Assembly (NCBI RefSeq): GCF_027596085.1
Contig: NC_072462.1
Location: 20,483,921-20,547,920, forward strand
Direction of reading: 5' to 3'
DNA: 64,000 nt
From: Anoplopoma fimbria
Lineage: Eukaryota > Chordata > Actinopteri > Perciformes > Anoplopomatidae
Positions 36,860 through 48,199 of this stretch are shown here, one piece after another. The stretch's first letter is position 1, and each line of letters starts with the position of its first letter. Below the pieces are notes generated by a model. That model worked only from the letters and a program-made list of their open reading frames with translations. It ran no database searches and was not told the origin of the DNA. The position numbers and the translations under genes are program-made.

Positions 36860-37365
36860 AATCAGAGTATCACTGGTTATCATCTCTGACCTAGCATTTC
36901 TGACATGAAAGAGATAAGGCGAGGAATAATACAACACCAGTGTTGTCCTGACTCTGCAGACAAGGCGTCCTTTAGGCCTCTCTCGCTGTCTCTTACATGA
37001 TTCCAGGCTTTGTTGACAGTCTAGATGTAGCTATGCACATTGACAAGGCAATATTAAGATCAGCGGCGGTTGCCATTCTCTGTGACCTAGAATCGCTGAC
37101 AAGGGATAAGCCAAGGAATTGTATTAACCCAGCCGTATCCCGATCATGCTGACAAGATGTTATTTTCTAGCCCTGTTGCTGCTGTTAGACAGCTCTGGAG
37201 ACGTTGCTAGCGCTACTGAGAGCAGTACGTCTGCTCTGTAAGATACCATTGCTGACAAGCCGGCGCACTGTGGTCTTAAGCACTGTTGACCAGGGAATGG
37301 TAAGGCAGGGGATAGAATTAAAGCTGGCTGTATCGACTAAACATGTTGACAAGGCTGGAGTGAGC
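36860..37365 (+). repeat. Degenerate tandem repeat, unit about 193 bp, three copies
   Basis: A shared core, (TCTGACCTAG)..(GCTGACAAGGGATAAGCCAA)..(GAATTGTATTAACC)..(GCTGACAAG), recurs with offsets of about 196 bp (copy A near 36885, copy B near 37081) and about 190 bp (copy C near 37286). A weaker match (GATAGGGATTAGCCAAG) lies near 37529. Copies are too diverged for a recent expansion. GCTGACAAG-type words are also scattered between cores. Confidence 0.6.
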
Positions 37366-37619
37366 GCTGCGTTGGCCTCGCGTGTGACACTGGATGCCTG
37401 GTGACAAACCGCTTGCTATTCCACACCCATGTTAGCATGGCTAGGGTCACATTGACATCTGCAGTCTGGGGGAACTTGAGCCTATCTTTCCAGCAAACAT
37501 TGTGAGCGTCGTGCATGTGTGCCCATTGATAGGGATTAGCCAAGATGTGTGAGCCCCGGCTCCTCGGGATGGCCCCGGTTGTTGCTGGAGGTCAATGCTT
37601 GTGCACTCCTAATGTCCAT

Positions 37620-37621
<2 letters not shown>

Positions 37622-37693
<72 letters not shown>
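37622..37693 (+). repeat. (GT)n microsatellite, long
   Basis: About 72 bases of uninterrupted GT, one of the four longest arrays in the window. Confidence 0.97.
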
Positions 37694-37695
<2 letters not shown>

Positions 37696-37699
37696 TTGC

Positions 37700-38590
37700 C
37701 AGGCGGTGGGGGGTTAGGCCCGGATTGCAATGACAATGGAGAGGAATTTAAATGAGAGAAAAGAGGGGGATCAGGGACGTTTGCAAGGAGGATGGAAGAG
37801 GCTTTGGCACCATTGTTATTCTTCCTCTTTGTCATTCTGCCACTCTATCTCTTTATTACCAATCCTTCACTCTCTGGCTCTCTCACTCTTGGCTGCTATG
37901 TTTGTCAGTGAAATCACTCTATCTCTTGATTGTATCCCTAACTTATCCCTATCTCTATTATCCCCCTGTGTCAACTCCCTGTAAGTTATCAGTTTTTTTT
38001 CCTACTTTATCTCTACTTGCTCTTAAGAATCATAAGTGCTTCACACCATGCCAAGTTTAAAAATCACAATCAAAGTGTTTGCCCCCGATCCTCATTAAGG
38101 TTGTAGAACATTGCATTTTGGCCAGTGTTCTAACTGTTACTTATTATTTCCCTTCATAATACAGCTACTCTGCTCACTATTAATGTGTTTGCATAGGTAG
38201 GTAGTTGTTAGCTTACTGCTGATGTAACTGCAGTGCTGTTTGTCACTGACAATTCATTTCAAATAGAGTATGGATTGTATTGGTTCCATGCCGAAACTAT
38301 TAATCAACAACAAGGTGTAGTGACAGGATCCGAAAGTCTTGTCTTCACATTGGGTTGCCAGGTTTGGTATCATTTTGCTTGTAGGGTAACAACTTGTCAA
38401 TAAATTTAAAGCAGTCTTATTTATATGATGTATATTGTTTGTTACACCCGTATATGAACAGAAATCTAAGAATAACTTAGATCAGGTGAGCACTTTGGCA
38501 AAGTGAAAATATGTATATTATTTATATCTGTTGCTTCAATTATTTTACAATAATGTATGTAAGTCAGGTTCCCCCTTCTTTGTGTGTCAA
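37700..38590. other. No gene seen
   Basis: Pyrimidine-rich DNA (about 37815-37980), then AT-rich unique sequence. No feature supported. Confidence 0.5.
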
Positions 38591-38596
38591 ATTTCT

Positions 38597-38903
38597 TGGG
38601 CTGTCCTCGAACAAAATAATTCTTAGTTGACTAATCAGTTTTTTGTTGACTAATCGATTAGTTGATCGTTTATCTTACATAGTTTAACCGGCAGATGTGT
38701 AAAACTTGAGTATCCGTTTTAAGAATCACACAAAAGCACCACTGTAAATCTGTAGAACCACAGATGTGCTCATTGGTTTCTTTTAAATCAGTCATTCTGC
38801 TTGAAAAAGCATTAAAAAAAGACTAATCGACTCATGAAATCTCAGTCGACTGAGACCGAAACAACCGATTAGTCGATTCCCCCTCTTAGAGGACGAAGCC
38901 CTA
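38597..38903. mobile_element. hAT-like MITE of about 305 bp
   Basis: The left end GGGCTGTCCTC (38598-38608) is mirrored at the right by the reverse complement AGGGCTTCGTCCTC (38889-38902), an imperfect terminal inverted repeat. Subterminal GACTAATC / GATTAGTC words occur in opposite orientation on the two sides (GTTGACTAATCGATTAG on the left, ACCGATTAGTCGATT on the right), typical of subterminal transposase sites in hAT-type elements. No coding capacity. Confidence 0.65.
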
Positions 38904-39222
38904 CTTATACCAATTGCATCTTTAAATGGTTTTAATTCAGTGTCACTTAACTCCCACCCATCAGCAGTCTGTTTTGTTTTTCCATCTTCTCTGTACCTCT
39001 CTTTGTCTTGTCACTCCGCTCCGTCTCTTGCGTTATTACCTCAGCAGTCTGTGGTCAAATGTAGTCCAGTTGCTAATATAACCACTCTCAAAACAGGCTC
39101 ATTGATTTTAATCTCTCTCTCCCTCTCTCTCTCTCTGTTACACACACACACATGCATACACTTCCCCCCCCTATCTCTGTTTGTCCCCCACCCCCACCCC
39201 ACCCCATCGCTCTGTAGCGGCT

Positions 39223-39240
39223 CTAATTGCGATCAATTAG
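39223..39240. promoter_or_regulatory. Palindromic paired TAATTG sites
   Basis: CTAATTG (39223-39229), spacer CGAT, CAATTAG (39234-39240): perfect 7-bp arms. Two homeodomain-type cores face each other. Binding is inference. Confidence 0.35.
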
Positions 39241-40764
39241 GAAACTTCAGAAGGCTGAAATAGGAGCTGTGACAAGGGGCATCCGCTGAGCTGGCAGGGG
39301 GAGAGGGAGGGGGAAAGAAAGAGAGAGAGAGAGAAGTGGAAGAGGAAGAGGGAAAACGGTGACATAGGAGCGGAGAGCGGATGGGAGGGGCGGCGGAGAG
39401 AAGTCCAAGTCGGTGTCGAGAGATGAGCTAATGGTAATAGCGTGATTGATGTGGCCACAGCAGCTGAAAGTCACGTTGTTTCTCATGCCAGGTATCGATT
39501 CCTGACAACCCTCTTGTTAGTTTTGGGGGCGCAGTGGATGGGGCTCGGCACTGACATCGCCATGGTGAGGAGTTGTATTCCCATCTGGTGCCGTGACTCT
39601 GCTGCAAGGTGCTTCGAACAAAAGCATCATACTCTATATTCTGAGCATAACAGCTGGAATAAGAGATATGCCTGCACAATTATTTCAAGAGACAATTGGG
39701 TTGTAAAATGAGAATTTGGTGCAATTTGGTTCATATTGATTTTAAACAATTTTATTTTGCTTGTATTATTGATGCTTGTTGTATTTAGGCTTTGTTTAAT
39801 TGATATTTCCAATTAAAGTAGTAAATTGTCACCAATATCAACACCAATATCTGTATCTGTATTGGTGCATCACTACTTTCGGCCCCCTCCATCACCTCCT
39901 TTTGGACAAATATAATCTGGTTAGAACAACCCTCATTCATTCTCAAAACTATTCGGGAGGAGTGAAGTAAAAATAAAGATGGTGTTCTGAACAATATTCA
40001 GCAGAACATAAACTCCAGCTGTAGAACTCTTGCAGTTTGTCTGCACCTCTGAAACTTGTGCAGCTCTGCGACTACGACGCTTTGCCTCCCTGTTTTAATT
40101 TGATTCCCCACTACACTTTGTCAGCCTTGTGTCCTTTTTGTAACTTAAGCCCTTCAGAACTAGACTCCCAGTGAAGATAAAAGGGATAAAGGCAGCTAGT
40201 CGAATAGAGACCAGAGTCTCAACTTTCTCATATTCAATTTATTCATACGTAGTATTACAGACTGACCCCTTAAACGCAATCTTCAAAACAGCTTTGCTTG
40301 AACAGTGTTTTCAAGAAAAACAAGGAACTTCATCCAGTTGGAGTCAAGTATCCCCCGCAAAACCCCATCCCCACCCCAAGGCAAAGATTATAAATAGCAT
40401 TATTATCCGGAAATATTCCTTCACAGAGACTAGAGCGTGCTGGTTGCCTTAAGCTTTCTGAGGCAACCGCCGAAAAATGTTTCGAACACCCCAATTTTAC
40501 AAGATTCATGTTTTTTTTCCACGCAGGGCTCGACTTGCAGATAAAATAAGCTTGTTGTAAATAAATCTAAAGGCAATTTTTCCTGTTGGTTTACTTTTAG
40601 AGATATGGGAAATGTATTCACCGCCTTGGGTTTGTTAAGGGTCTCTGGTTTTTTTTTAATACATGTCCTAGAGGCTGAGAGCCTCTGGTCTCATGTTTGG
40701 CTGGCTTTGCCTTGGGGCATACAAACCCTTTTATCTTGTCACCCTAATGCATGTGTGTGTGTGC

Positions 40765-41160
40765 AAGACAGAGAGAGAGAGAGGGAGCATGTGAGGGAGA
40801 TGGAAGGATCAATACTAAGCCGTCAGGAGGTCTGCTACTCCCAGAGAGAGAGAGGGAGAGAGAGAGGGAACAGGACACCCAGAAGAGAGTGGAGGGGGAG
40901 AAAGTAATAGAGAGAGGGAAGAGGAAGAGGATAAGGAAAAGACAAAGGAAAAGAGAGGGGGCGAGATGGCCGGACAGTAGAGAAGTCACAGGGAAGAGAG
41001 ATGTATGAGGATGGAGATGGGAAGGGAGAGCAGATGTGGCTGGTGATAAATGAACAGATACAAGGGACAGGAAGAACGGAGAGGAGGAGAATAATGCAGA
41101 TGGAAAGAAAATGGAGACAGTGAGAGAAGAGGTGAGGAAAAGGGCAAGAGGGGGCTACAG
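40765..41160 (+). repeat. Purine-rich (GA)n tract
   Basis: About 400 bases are almost entirely A/G on the + strand, including (GA)n blocks at about 40770-40790 and 40844-40870. Both strands show open frames here (Arg/Glu/Lys-rich on +, Ser/Leu/Pro-rich on -), which is expected of such DNA. Long polypurine strands can form triplex (H-DNA). Confidence 0.75.
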
Positions 41161-41239
41161 GGAGTGGAATGGGAATGGCAGTCGTTTTAGCAGACGGAAA
41201 AGCAGCAAAAGAAGAGGGGGAACTTAACATTATCATGTA

Positions 41240-44200
41240 AGATGAACATAGTGCACCTCGCATTTGGCTCCCTCACAAGGTTGTTCAAAAGGGTACGGAC
41301 ACACATTCATATAGAGCATGTGGGGGCGGGGCTGATTCTCCGTCATCACGCTCGTATTGTTTTGAAGCGGAGGCTAGTGGCCGTAAAGTGTTCGTCCCAA
41401 CTTGTTAATCAAAACTATTCATTAGAATCAAAAATGAATAGGCTATGATAAAGTAGCCGGCTGGACTTTAATGAGTAGTCGGATGTTTGGCCGATAGCCA
41501 TAACTCATGAAAAGCTCTGCTTTAGAAGATGCCAAAACGTTAGATTTACGATATAATTCAAACTAATAAGACACCAACAGCAGCCTCAAAAGTGACCAAT
41601 TACCAAGTTAAAGTATTGACCTGGTGAATCTAAAGCTGCACTGAAGCACAGGGGAGGATATTTGTTGCATAAAGTAAGCAAAGCAAAGAATTTGAGTCCA
41701 GTTTCAGACTTTCCCTGAACCTGAAACAATCGTTAGATTTTAACCTCACCTCAACCTGATATTTTCCTAAATGTCACCATATCAGTTTTGACCACATGGC
41801 ATTTTTAGATGAGAAACCTAACCTCCCTATTATTCTAAAACATCTCTGAATCATGCCGAGTGTCTTTGAGGGGGACAGTAAAGCTCTACTTGGGGAAGAG
41901 AGCTTAAATCCCTTAAACGTGATTGTTAGATTGAAGAGAGAAATCATCCTATAACTGAAAGCTCACAAATTTGATCCCTAAAACTATATAAAATGTGTCT
42001 GTCAAAATGTCAGGTGTCCTGTCAAAGTGTCAGGCAGCCAATCTTTGTGCAGTGTGCAGGCTAAATCCCTCAGATGCAAATGTCAGCATGCACTTCTTTG
42101 TATTTCCTGTGTCTATGCTAATACAGAATGAAAATATCTGCACGTTTTTATCCCAGTGTGCCTCACAGAGCCCTGAGTGCATGCACTTTTAACTTTAACT
42201 GGGATTTAAACCTCGATCTCCGGCAGTATTCGTGTCCTACAGGAGCTCCAGCTCAACAAAAAAATAAAACACACTAAGAGTATTTATAACATTGGTTTTG
42301 ATGCATAATTCAGCCGACATAAACATCAAATGAGGGGGGTTAACGAAACTGTATCCCACAAGATCTAAAAGCTTTGACTTGACACCCATAATGAATATTT
42401 AAACCCTGACGACCTTAACCTGCATAAGTCTGTAAATGATTTATTTTTCTGCCTCTCGGATGTCTATTTTTATATTTTTATATCTTTTGTCTTTTTTTTT
42501 TATCTTCTTCTCTTTCTTATGACACGTTTTTCTCTAGCTCACTTTGAAACCCTTAACCAAGACAGATAGCAGTGAGTCGTGAGCCTGATGGCTGCAGAAG
42601 AATCCCCAGAAAGTAAAAGAAAAGGGGAAAAAAAGAAGAAAAATAAAAAACCCATATCTTGTGATCATCTTTGACTTATCTGTGGATATCATCAGCCGTA
42701 ATCATCTTTCCGCGCTATATTTCACCCCCCGATGATTAAGTCTCTTAATGGGCCCTGGGAATAGTATTATTTAATGTAGGGGAAATAGGATGGAGAATAA
42801 AACCCCATTATTATTAAATGTATTCGAGATGAAGAATTTCAATTGTGAGTGTCGTTATACTTGGGCCAATAATGACCCAGGTTCCTTAATGAAAGAAATT
42901 ACTCTGAGGCATAACACAGTTTTTTTTCACAATGAAGCAAAAGGATGGAATGAAATGTCTCTTCCTCACTAATGCTTTATGTGGTTTGTAGCGTGATAGG
43001 AAAAGGAGGATTTTATGTTTTTAATACAAAATGAACTCTGATGCTAATCAGTGGGTCACAAGAGTGAGTAACAGTACAGGAGACTAAAAAATAAACAGTT
43101 ATTAAATTGTATTGCACTAGTAATCTTTGTACTGTTAACGTTGCTGGTGTCATGCAGATAATGATCCATATAATAATATGAAAATGTACATGTTTTAAGG
43201 CATAGCCCTCTTTTTCCTCATATGACATCGGTCAGTTACTTTGACAATATGGTTTGTTTTGAGTGTTTGCAATGCGTCTTGGAGATGGCTCTACTTTTAA
43301 AAAGCGCAATGTAAAGGAAGATAATCCATTCATTTGTTGATTCATTAAGCCATTTTATATGCCAACGTCTGTGTGGCATATAAAATGCAGCAGTTTTAAG
43401 ACATAAGTATATAAGCATGTCAGAAACTATAAATTATATCAGAAACTGTACCAAAAGCAAACATTTTGTCACATTTGTGATCTAGTTTTCTGATAAGATA
43501 ATTCCTAATTCAGATCCAATTTTTGCCAATTCTGGACTCTTTTTTTCAGGCTAATTTTCATGTACAGCTTGTATTAGGACAACATTAGAGAACCTTGTCT
43601 TTCTTTGGTAAATAAAGTAAAAAACACAATTATATATTTTAAGCTGCATTAAAGTAGCATATTGGCACTTATATGGATAATTGTTGTGCAATACCAACCT
43701 TATATAGCTCGATATTCACATTTAAATCATCATTAACGAAATATTAAATAAATAATAAAATGAGATACAGCCACTTAAAGTGTTTAATTCTTAATTCTGA
43801 ACTAGACCAGAAAAAAGAAAAATAAATTGTAATTTTGTGTGTACTCAGAAATTGACTAATAGCAGTAATCTGCAACAAGTCTAACTCATGCCTAAAAACA
43901 ATATCCCTTTTTTAATGCTAGGCTGTCTAGGATTAGACACATTCAGTGATGAAGACCAACAGCCTCATTTACAACAGAACCTGGCTTTGCAACCTGCATC
44001 TCTCTCTGTCTGTCTCAAGGTTAGGGCTCACAGGGGAGGAGAGGGATCAGGTTACACTAATGCATCATGGCTGCTGGAGGACACACATGCACACGCCTCG
44101 TCACCCATTGTCTCACCCTATCTCTCTTTTGTCCTTCCTACCCTCACACACACACACCCTGGTGAGCTGATACCCTTGTACAGGTCTAAAGCACAGCCGC

Positions 44201-44640
44201 GGCCTTGCGTTATCGTGCCCTTGCAACCTGCGAGCAGTCTGCTGTCTGTCTGCTGGGCAAATCACTTGTCTCTAAAAATAAACTGAAACCATCACTTAAG
44301 GCCTGACTGAGGTTAAACAGCGGCAGAGCGGGGCGTTTCAACTTAGGCTCTGTGTTAGGAGATAATCAGCGTTAAACTGTGGCACAATTGATTGGTAGCA
44401 GGAAAGCTATTTTGGGAATTTGATATTTCAGAATGCTCAGTGATATTGCATGCACTTACTTTATCCACTTTACTTACACAACAACTCGCCCGTGTATTTT
44501 CACACGACATAACCCCAAAAATCTTTTGTACTTAGACAAGGTCTGTTATCACCTATATTTCCATGGGCCGATTATGAAACAATGGGCCCCTGGGCAAACC
44601 ACACCAGCTCTGTTACAAAGGACCAAGACGCACAAGACTT
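41240..44640. other. No gene seen; AT-rich unique DNA
   Basis: About 3.4 kb without supportable genes or clear repeats. Some blocks (for example 42700-42960) are TAAT-rich like many non-coding regulatory regions. A 132-codon frame from 43888 lacks any family signature. Confidence 0.5.
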
Positions 44641-44654
44641 CATTGGTATAGCTT

Positions 44655-44925
44655 CTTAGTATTGTTGTTTTGTTTCTCGTTGTAGATCTTGCGCATCCTT
44701 GTGTTTTTTTGTCTCTTTGTAGTAATTTTGTTTCTCATTTTGGTCTTTCTGTGTTCCTTTGTAGTCAGTTTGTTGTAATTTTGTGTCTCTTTGTAGTCAC
44801 TTTGTTTCTCTTTGTTGTAATTTTGTGTCTCTTTTTAGTTTTTTCCCTTTTCATTGTCGTTATTTTGTGTCTCCTGGTAGTCATTATGCCTCTTTGTGGT
44901 AATTGAAGTCTCTTTTTCGTCGATA
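44655..44925 (+). repeat. Degenerate T-rich minisatellite
   Basis: The theme TTTTGTGTCTCTTTGTAGTC recurs with variation about eight to ten times at spacings of roughly 25-30 bases. The hydrophobic Phe/Val/Leu/Cys-rich open frame through it (44670-44906) is a translation of the repeat, not a membrane protein. Confidence 0.75.
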
Positions 44926-45029
44926 CGTGTCTCCTTAAGTCCAATTTTTCAGGTTAAGGCCAGGAGGGCCAGTTAAGTCATCCATCCATTCTTTAATCCC
45001 GTTTTTTCCAAATTAGAACATTAGTGCTG

Positions 45030-45140
45030 GCACCAGGGCTGTAGTACTCAAGACTGGTCTTGGGACCAAGTCTTGCACTTGTCTTGGTCTTGTGCTGTGT
45101 TGGCCTCGTAATTGTCTTGGTCTCAGGCCAGGCTATTGAG
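45030..45140 (+). repeat. GTCTTG-rich interspersed repeat fragment
   Basis: ACTCAAGACTGGTCTTGGGA is followed by repeated GTCTTG/CTTGGTC words. The opening CAAGACTGGTCTTG is itself a near-palindrome. I associate this wording with a dispersed teleost repeat; ends unknown. Confidence 0.4.
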
Positions 45141-45149
45141 AAATGCTCA

Positions 45150-46440
45150 AGTCGTTGTTGCTGAACATTGCCTGATGTTACCAACATGATGCATTTCTTA
45201 ATGTACATGTAGAAACCTGTAATGATCCTAAAACCTAAATTATATGCATTGACTAATTTGATGTTAGCTGAAACGTCAATATTGATTAAAGACGGATTTT
45301 ATTTCTGTCCATCCTAACTTCTATATCACTGTATTAGCATTGGAGTGACACTATTACGTCTTATGGTCTCGAACAGGACTCCATTTGCTCTGGAGTCGAC
45401 ATAAAGCATTTTGCTTGCTTTACGGTTTGACTGAATAATTGATTATCAAAGTTGTTGTAGATTAATTTCCGACTATTTATTTCAGTGATGCAGCTTGGCA
45501 CATCACAGTTCACACTTGGTTCCAACAATAACTTTGTCACTCTGTGATTGTATTAAACTTCTTCAGTCTAATTGTAAACATGGAAGACGAGTGCAGCACT
45601 GATAAATGAACAAAAGGAGGAAGCATCACTCACAAATCGATTACCAGTTCATCTGGACGGGAGGCGAGGAGCTGATATGTCATGTATTCTACATGCTGAT
45701 GCTCCGTTTCATAATGAATTCGGCCCCCTCCGTCCTCTTTTATAGTGTTTTTCACAATGTGCAGAGAAGGTAGTTGCTCATCAGGTCATCCAAATTACAG
45801 TTGTGCTCACACCCGGTCGCTGAAAAGCATAAATCTCAATCTCCATCTGGGCATCCATCATCCATCCATTTAGCTTCCTATCCATTTGTACGGAAATGGT
45901 TAGTCAATTAGCGCAGTTATTGATTTAATACTTTACGCATTTTGATTAAACAAGCAATATGAGCAGATCCCCATGTTTATTTTTTCATTTTTTAAATTTT
46001 TTGACGTTCATTACAGCTTTATATTTACCTGATTAACCAGAGAAATAATTGGCAAATTCAATAAATTCCATTATCCACCGTTCTATTTGACATACTGGCC
46101 TATTCCCGTTCAGTTTCCTGTGAGAACAAAGTAAGAGGTGGAAGGCAAAAAAGCACTGTTTAGTCCATATGGCATGGGTAACACACTGACAAACACTTTA
46201 ACAAATGCATTCAGCCGATAAAAACCTATGGGCATTCACGCTGACAGAGATAAAGGCCTCCCTGTACAGATCAGATGCTCTTCCACGGGCGCTGCAAGAG
46301 ACCGGCGGGTTTAATTCCCATACGAAGACCGACCATTGACCTCTAATATTAAGAAAAGACTAGAGATCAAAGGGGTCATTTCCCCTCTGAATGTCATTAT
46401 CTTGCACACACATGCACTTATATCCACACGCTCTATATCA
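45150..46440. other. No gene seen
   Basis: AT-rich unique sequence. A tRNA-like phrase (ACCGGCGGGTTTAATTCCC, near 46301-46319) could be a B-box relic of a SINE head, too short to call. Confidence 0.45.
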
Positions 46441-46447
46441 CTCACTC

Positions 46448-46448
46448 T

Positions 46449-46502
<54 letters not shown>
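46448..46502 (+). repeat. (CA)n microsatellite
   Basis: About 55 bases of CA with one AA interruption. Confidence 0.95.
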
Positions 46503-46507
<5 letters not shown>

Positions 46508-46820
46508 TCACTCTCTCCCTGGTCTAGTGAGAGGGCCTTATTGTGTGAGCCAGAGGAAATGCAGACACAGCAGAGGACAGGCCGTCCATTGATCCGAGTA
46601 TAGACTCCTCTCCTACTCAGCCTCTCTTCTCTTTTCTCTCTTGCTGCCACCCCACACTGTCTCTGCCTTCTTTTTTTTGTTCTATATCAACCCCTCGCCT
46701 TTTCTGCTCTTTGTGTTATCTGCACTCCACTCTCCTACATATAGTTTTTTTGTCTCCCTGTGATCTACCACCCCCTCTTTCTCTATATTATTGCTTTCAC
46801 TCTCTAGGCCATTTCTGTTG

Positions 46821-46821
<1 letters not shown>

Positions 46822-46867
<46 letters not shown>
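46822..46867 (+). repeat. (CT)n microsatellite
   Basis: About 46 bases of CT. Confidence 0.95.
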
Positions 46868-46871
<4 letters not shown>

Positions 46872-47409
46872 GCCTGTACCATGCTTTCTCCCACTCTGCT
46901 GTCTGCATTTCTGGTACCACATCTCTCTTTATTATCTCCATCCGCCCCCAAAAAACCCATCCTTCCTCCTTCCTATTCACTTAACTTCACTTCAGCTTCC
47001 TTTCCATCTCTTAAATGACTTCTGTTTTTCTCTCCGCCTTCCGAAAGTGGTAGTTTGGGATAAGAAGGAACATAATATCAAAACAGGAAGAGTATGGGAT
47101 GAGATACAAGGAAATGGGTTTTAAAAAAGATTAGAAGGTGATAATGAAAGGATGACAAATGGACTAAAGGATAGAAGGAAGTAAGAAAAAAATGAAAGGA
47201 GGAAGGAAACCAGTACAGAGAGCCACAACAGGTAGTATATGCTAAATGGTGTTGGAGCTGTGCCATTAAAAAAAACAGGCTCAGAGCTGAACAGGAGGAA
47301 GTGATTTAGTGAACACACACACGCACACTCACACGCACACGCTTACACAAACACGCACACACAGCGCTGCTTCAGTGATGGCCGAAGCAACCCTCAGGTG
47401 ACGGGTACT

Positions 47410-47640
47410 TCTCAGAACTCTCCCTCTTTGTGCGTCCCTCCTCCTCCCTCTCACTCCTTTGCCTCTTCTCCGTCCTTCCCTCCCTCGCCGTTTTGAAGAT
47501 TCCTTCTTCACCTCCCTCCATCACCTTTTCCCCTCCCTTCCTCCATCTCTGCTCTGACACTTTCTTCTTTCTCCCACCTTCCCTCCCTCCCTGCCCTCTC
47601 CCTCCTTCCTCTGTGCCCCGCTCCCTTCCTGCTGGACACG
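47410..47640 (+). repeat. Polypyrimidine tract
   Basis: About 230 bases dominated by C/T (CCTCCCT-type words), just 5' of the longest GT array. A purine-rich tract of similar wording (GGAGGG, AGAGG) lies on the other side (47950-48190). Confidence 0.7.
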
Positions 47641-47680
47641 CTTTTATTTGAGCCATGTGTCCCTCCCTAATGACATGTGG

Positions 47681-47788
<108 letters not shown>

Positions 47789-47804
47789 CTGTGCCTGTGC
47801 ACGT

Positions 47805-47895
47805 GTTAAAGGTGCTGACATGTGCATGTGTGTTTGTCTGTGTGTATTTGAAGCGCTGACCTGCGTGTGTGTGATGGAGGTGCTGACATGTCTGA
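47805..47895 (+). repeat. Short degenerate tandem repeat, unit about 34 bp
   Basis: GGTGCTGACATGT, GCGCTGACCTGCG and GGTGCTGACATGT recur at intervals of about 33-35 bases with GTGTGTG-rich filler, immediately after the long GT array. Confidence 0.6.
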
Positions 47896-47949
47896 TCGTC
47901 GTGTGGTTCTCCTACTGAAGTTGTGCCGACGGCCTCTTACCTTTGAAGA

Positions 47950-48190
47950 GGCCAGTGAAGAGAGGAGAGGAGAGGAGAGGAGAGGGAGGGGAGGCGATTG
48001 GAGGGAGTGGAGGGCCAAAAAAAAAGGAGCATGGGACGAAAAGAAGAGGAGAAACAGATTAAAATGAGAAAAAGGAGTGGAAAAAGAGTAGGGGAATTGG
48101 GAGGTGGGACATCATTACAGTAATTAAATAGATGAAGGAGAGAAAGAAGAGGAAGGAAAGAAAAGGGGGGAGCAGGGAAAACGGAGTGGA
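47950..48190 (+). repeat. Polypurine tract with AGAGG pentamers
   Basis: AGAGG is repeated about five times in tandem at about 47960-47985, followed by about 200 bases of A/G-rich DNA. Confidence 0.75.
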
Positions 48191-48199
48191 GCGTGCGGC

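Larger units (their letters stand above)
38940..41240. other. No gene seen; strongly strand-biased tracts
   Basis: Pyrimidine-rich at 38980-39210 with (CT)n and (CA)n; purine-rich at 39290-39400 with (GA)n. A tRNA-headed SINE-like start (GGGGGCGCAGTGGATGGGGC) lies near 39528, and a hAT-end-like fragment (TGTATTGGTGCATCACTAC) near 39857. A purine-rich tract runs from 40760 to 41160. Confidence 0.5.

Noticed and set aside
40835..41263. 142-codon minus-strand frame, Ser/Pro/Leu-rich
   Set aside because: It is the complement of a polypurine tract; open frames are expected there on both strands.
44670..44906. Hydrophobic frame resembling a multi-pass membrane protein
   Set aside because: The residues follow a T-rich minisatellite period, not a protein fold.
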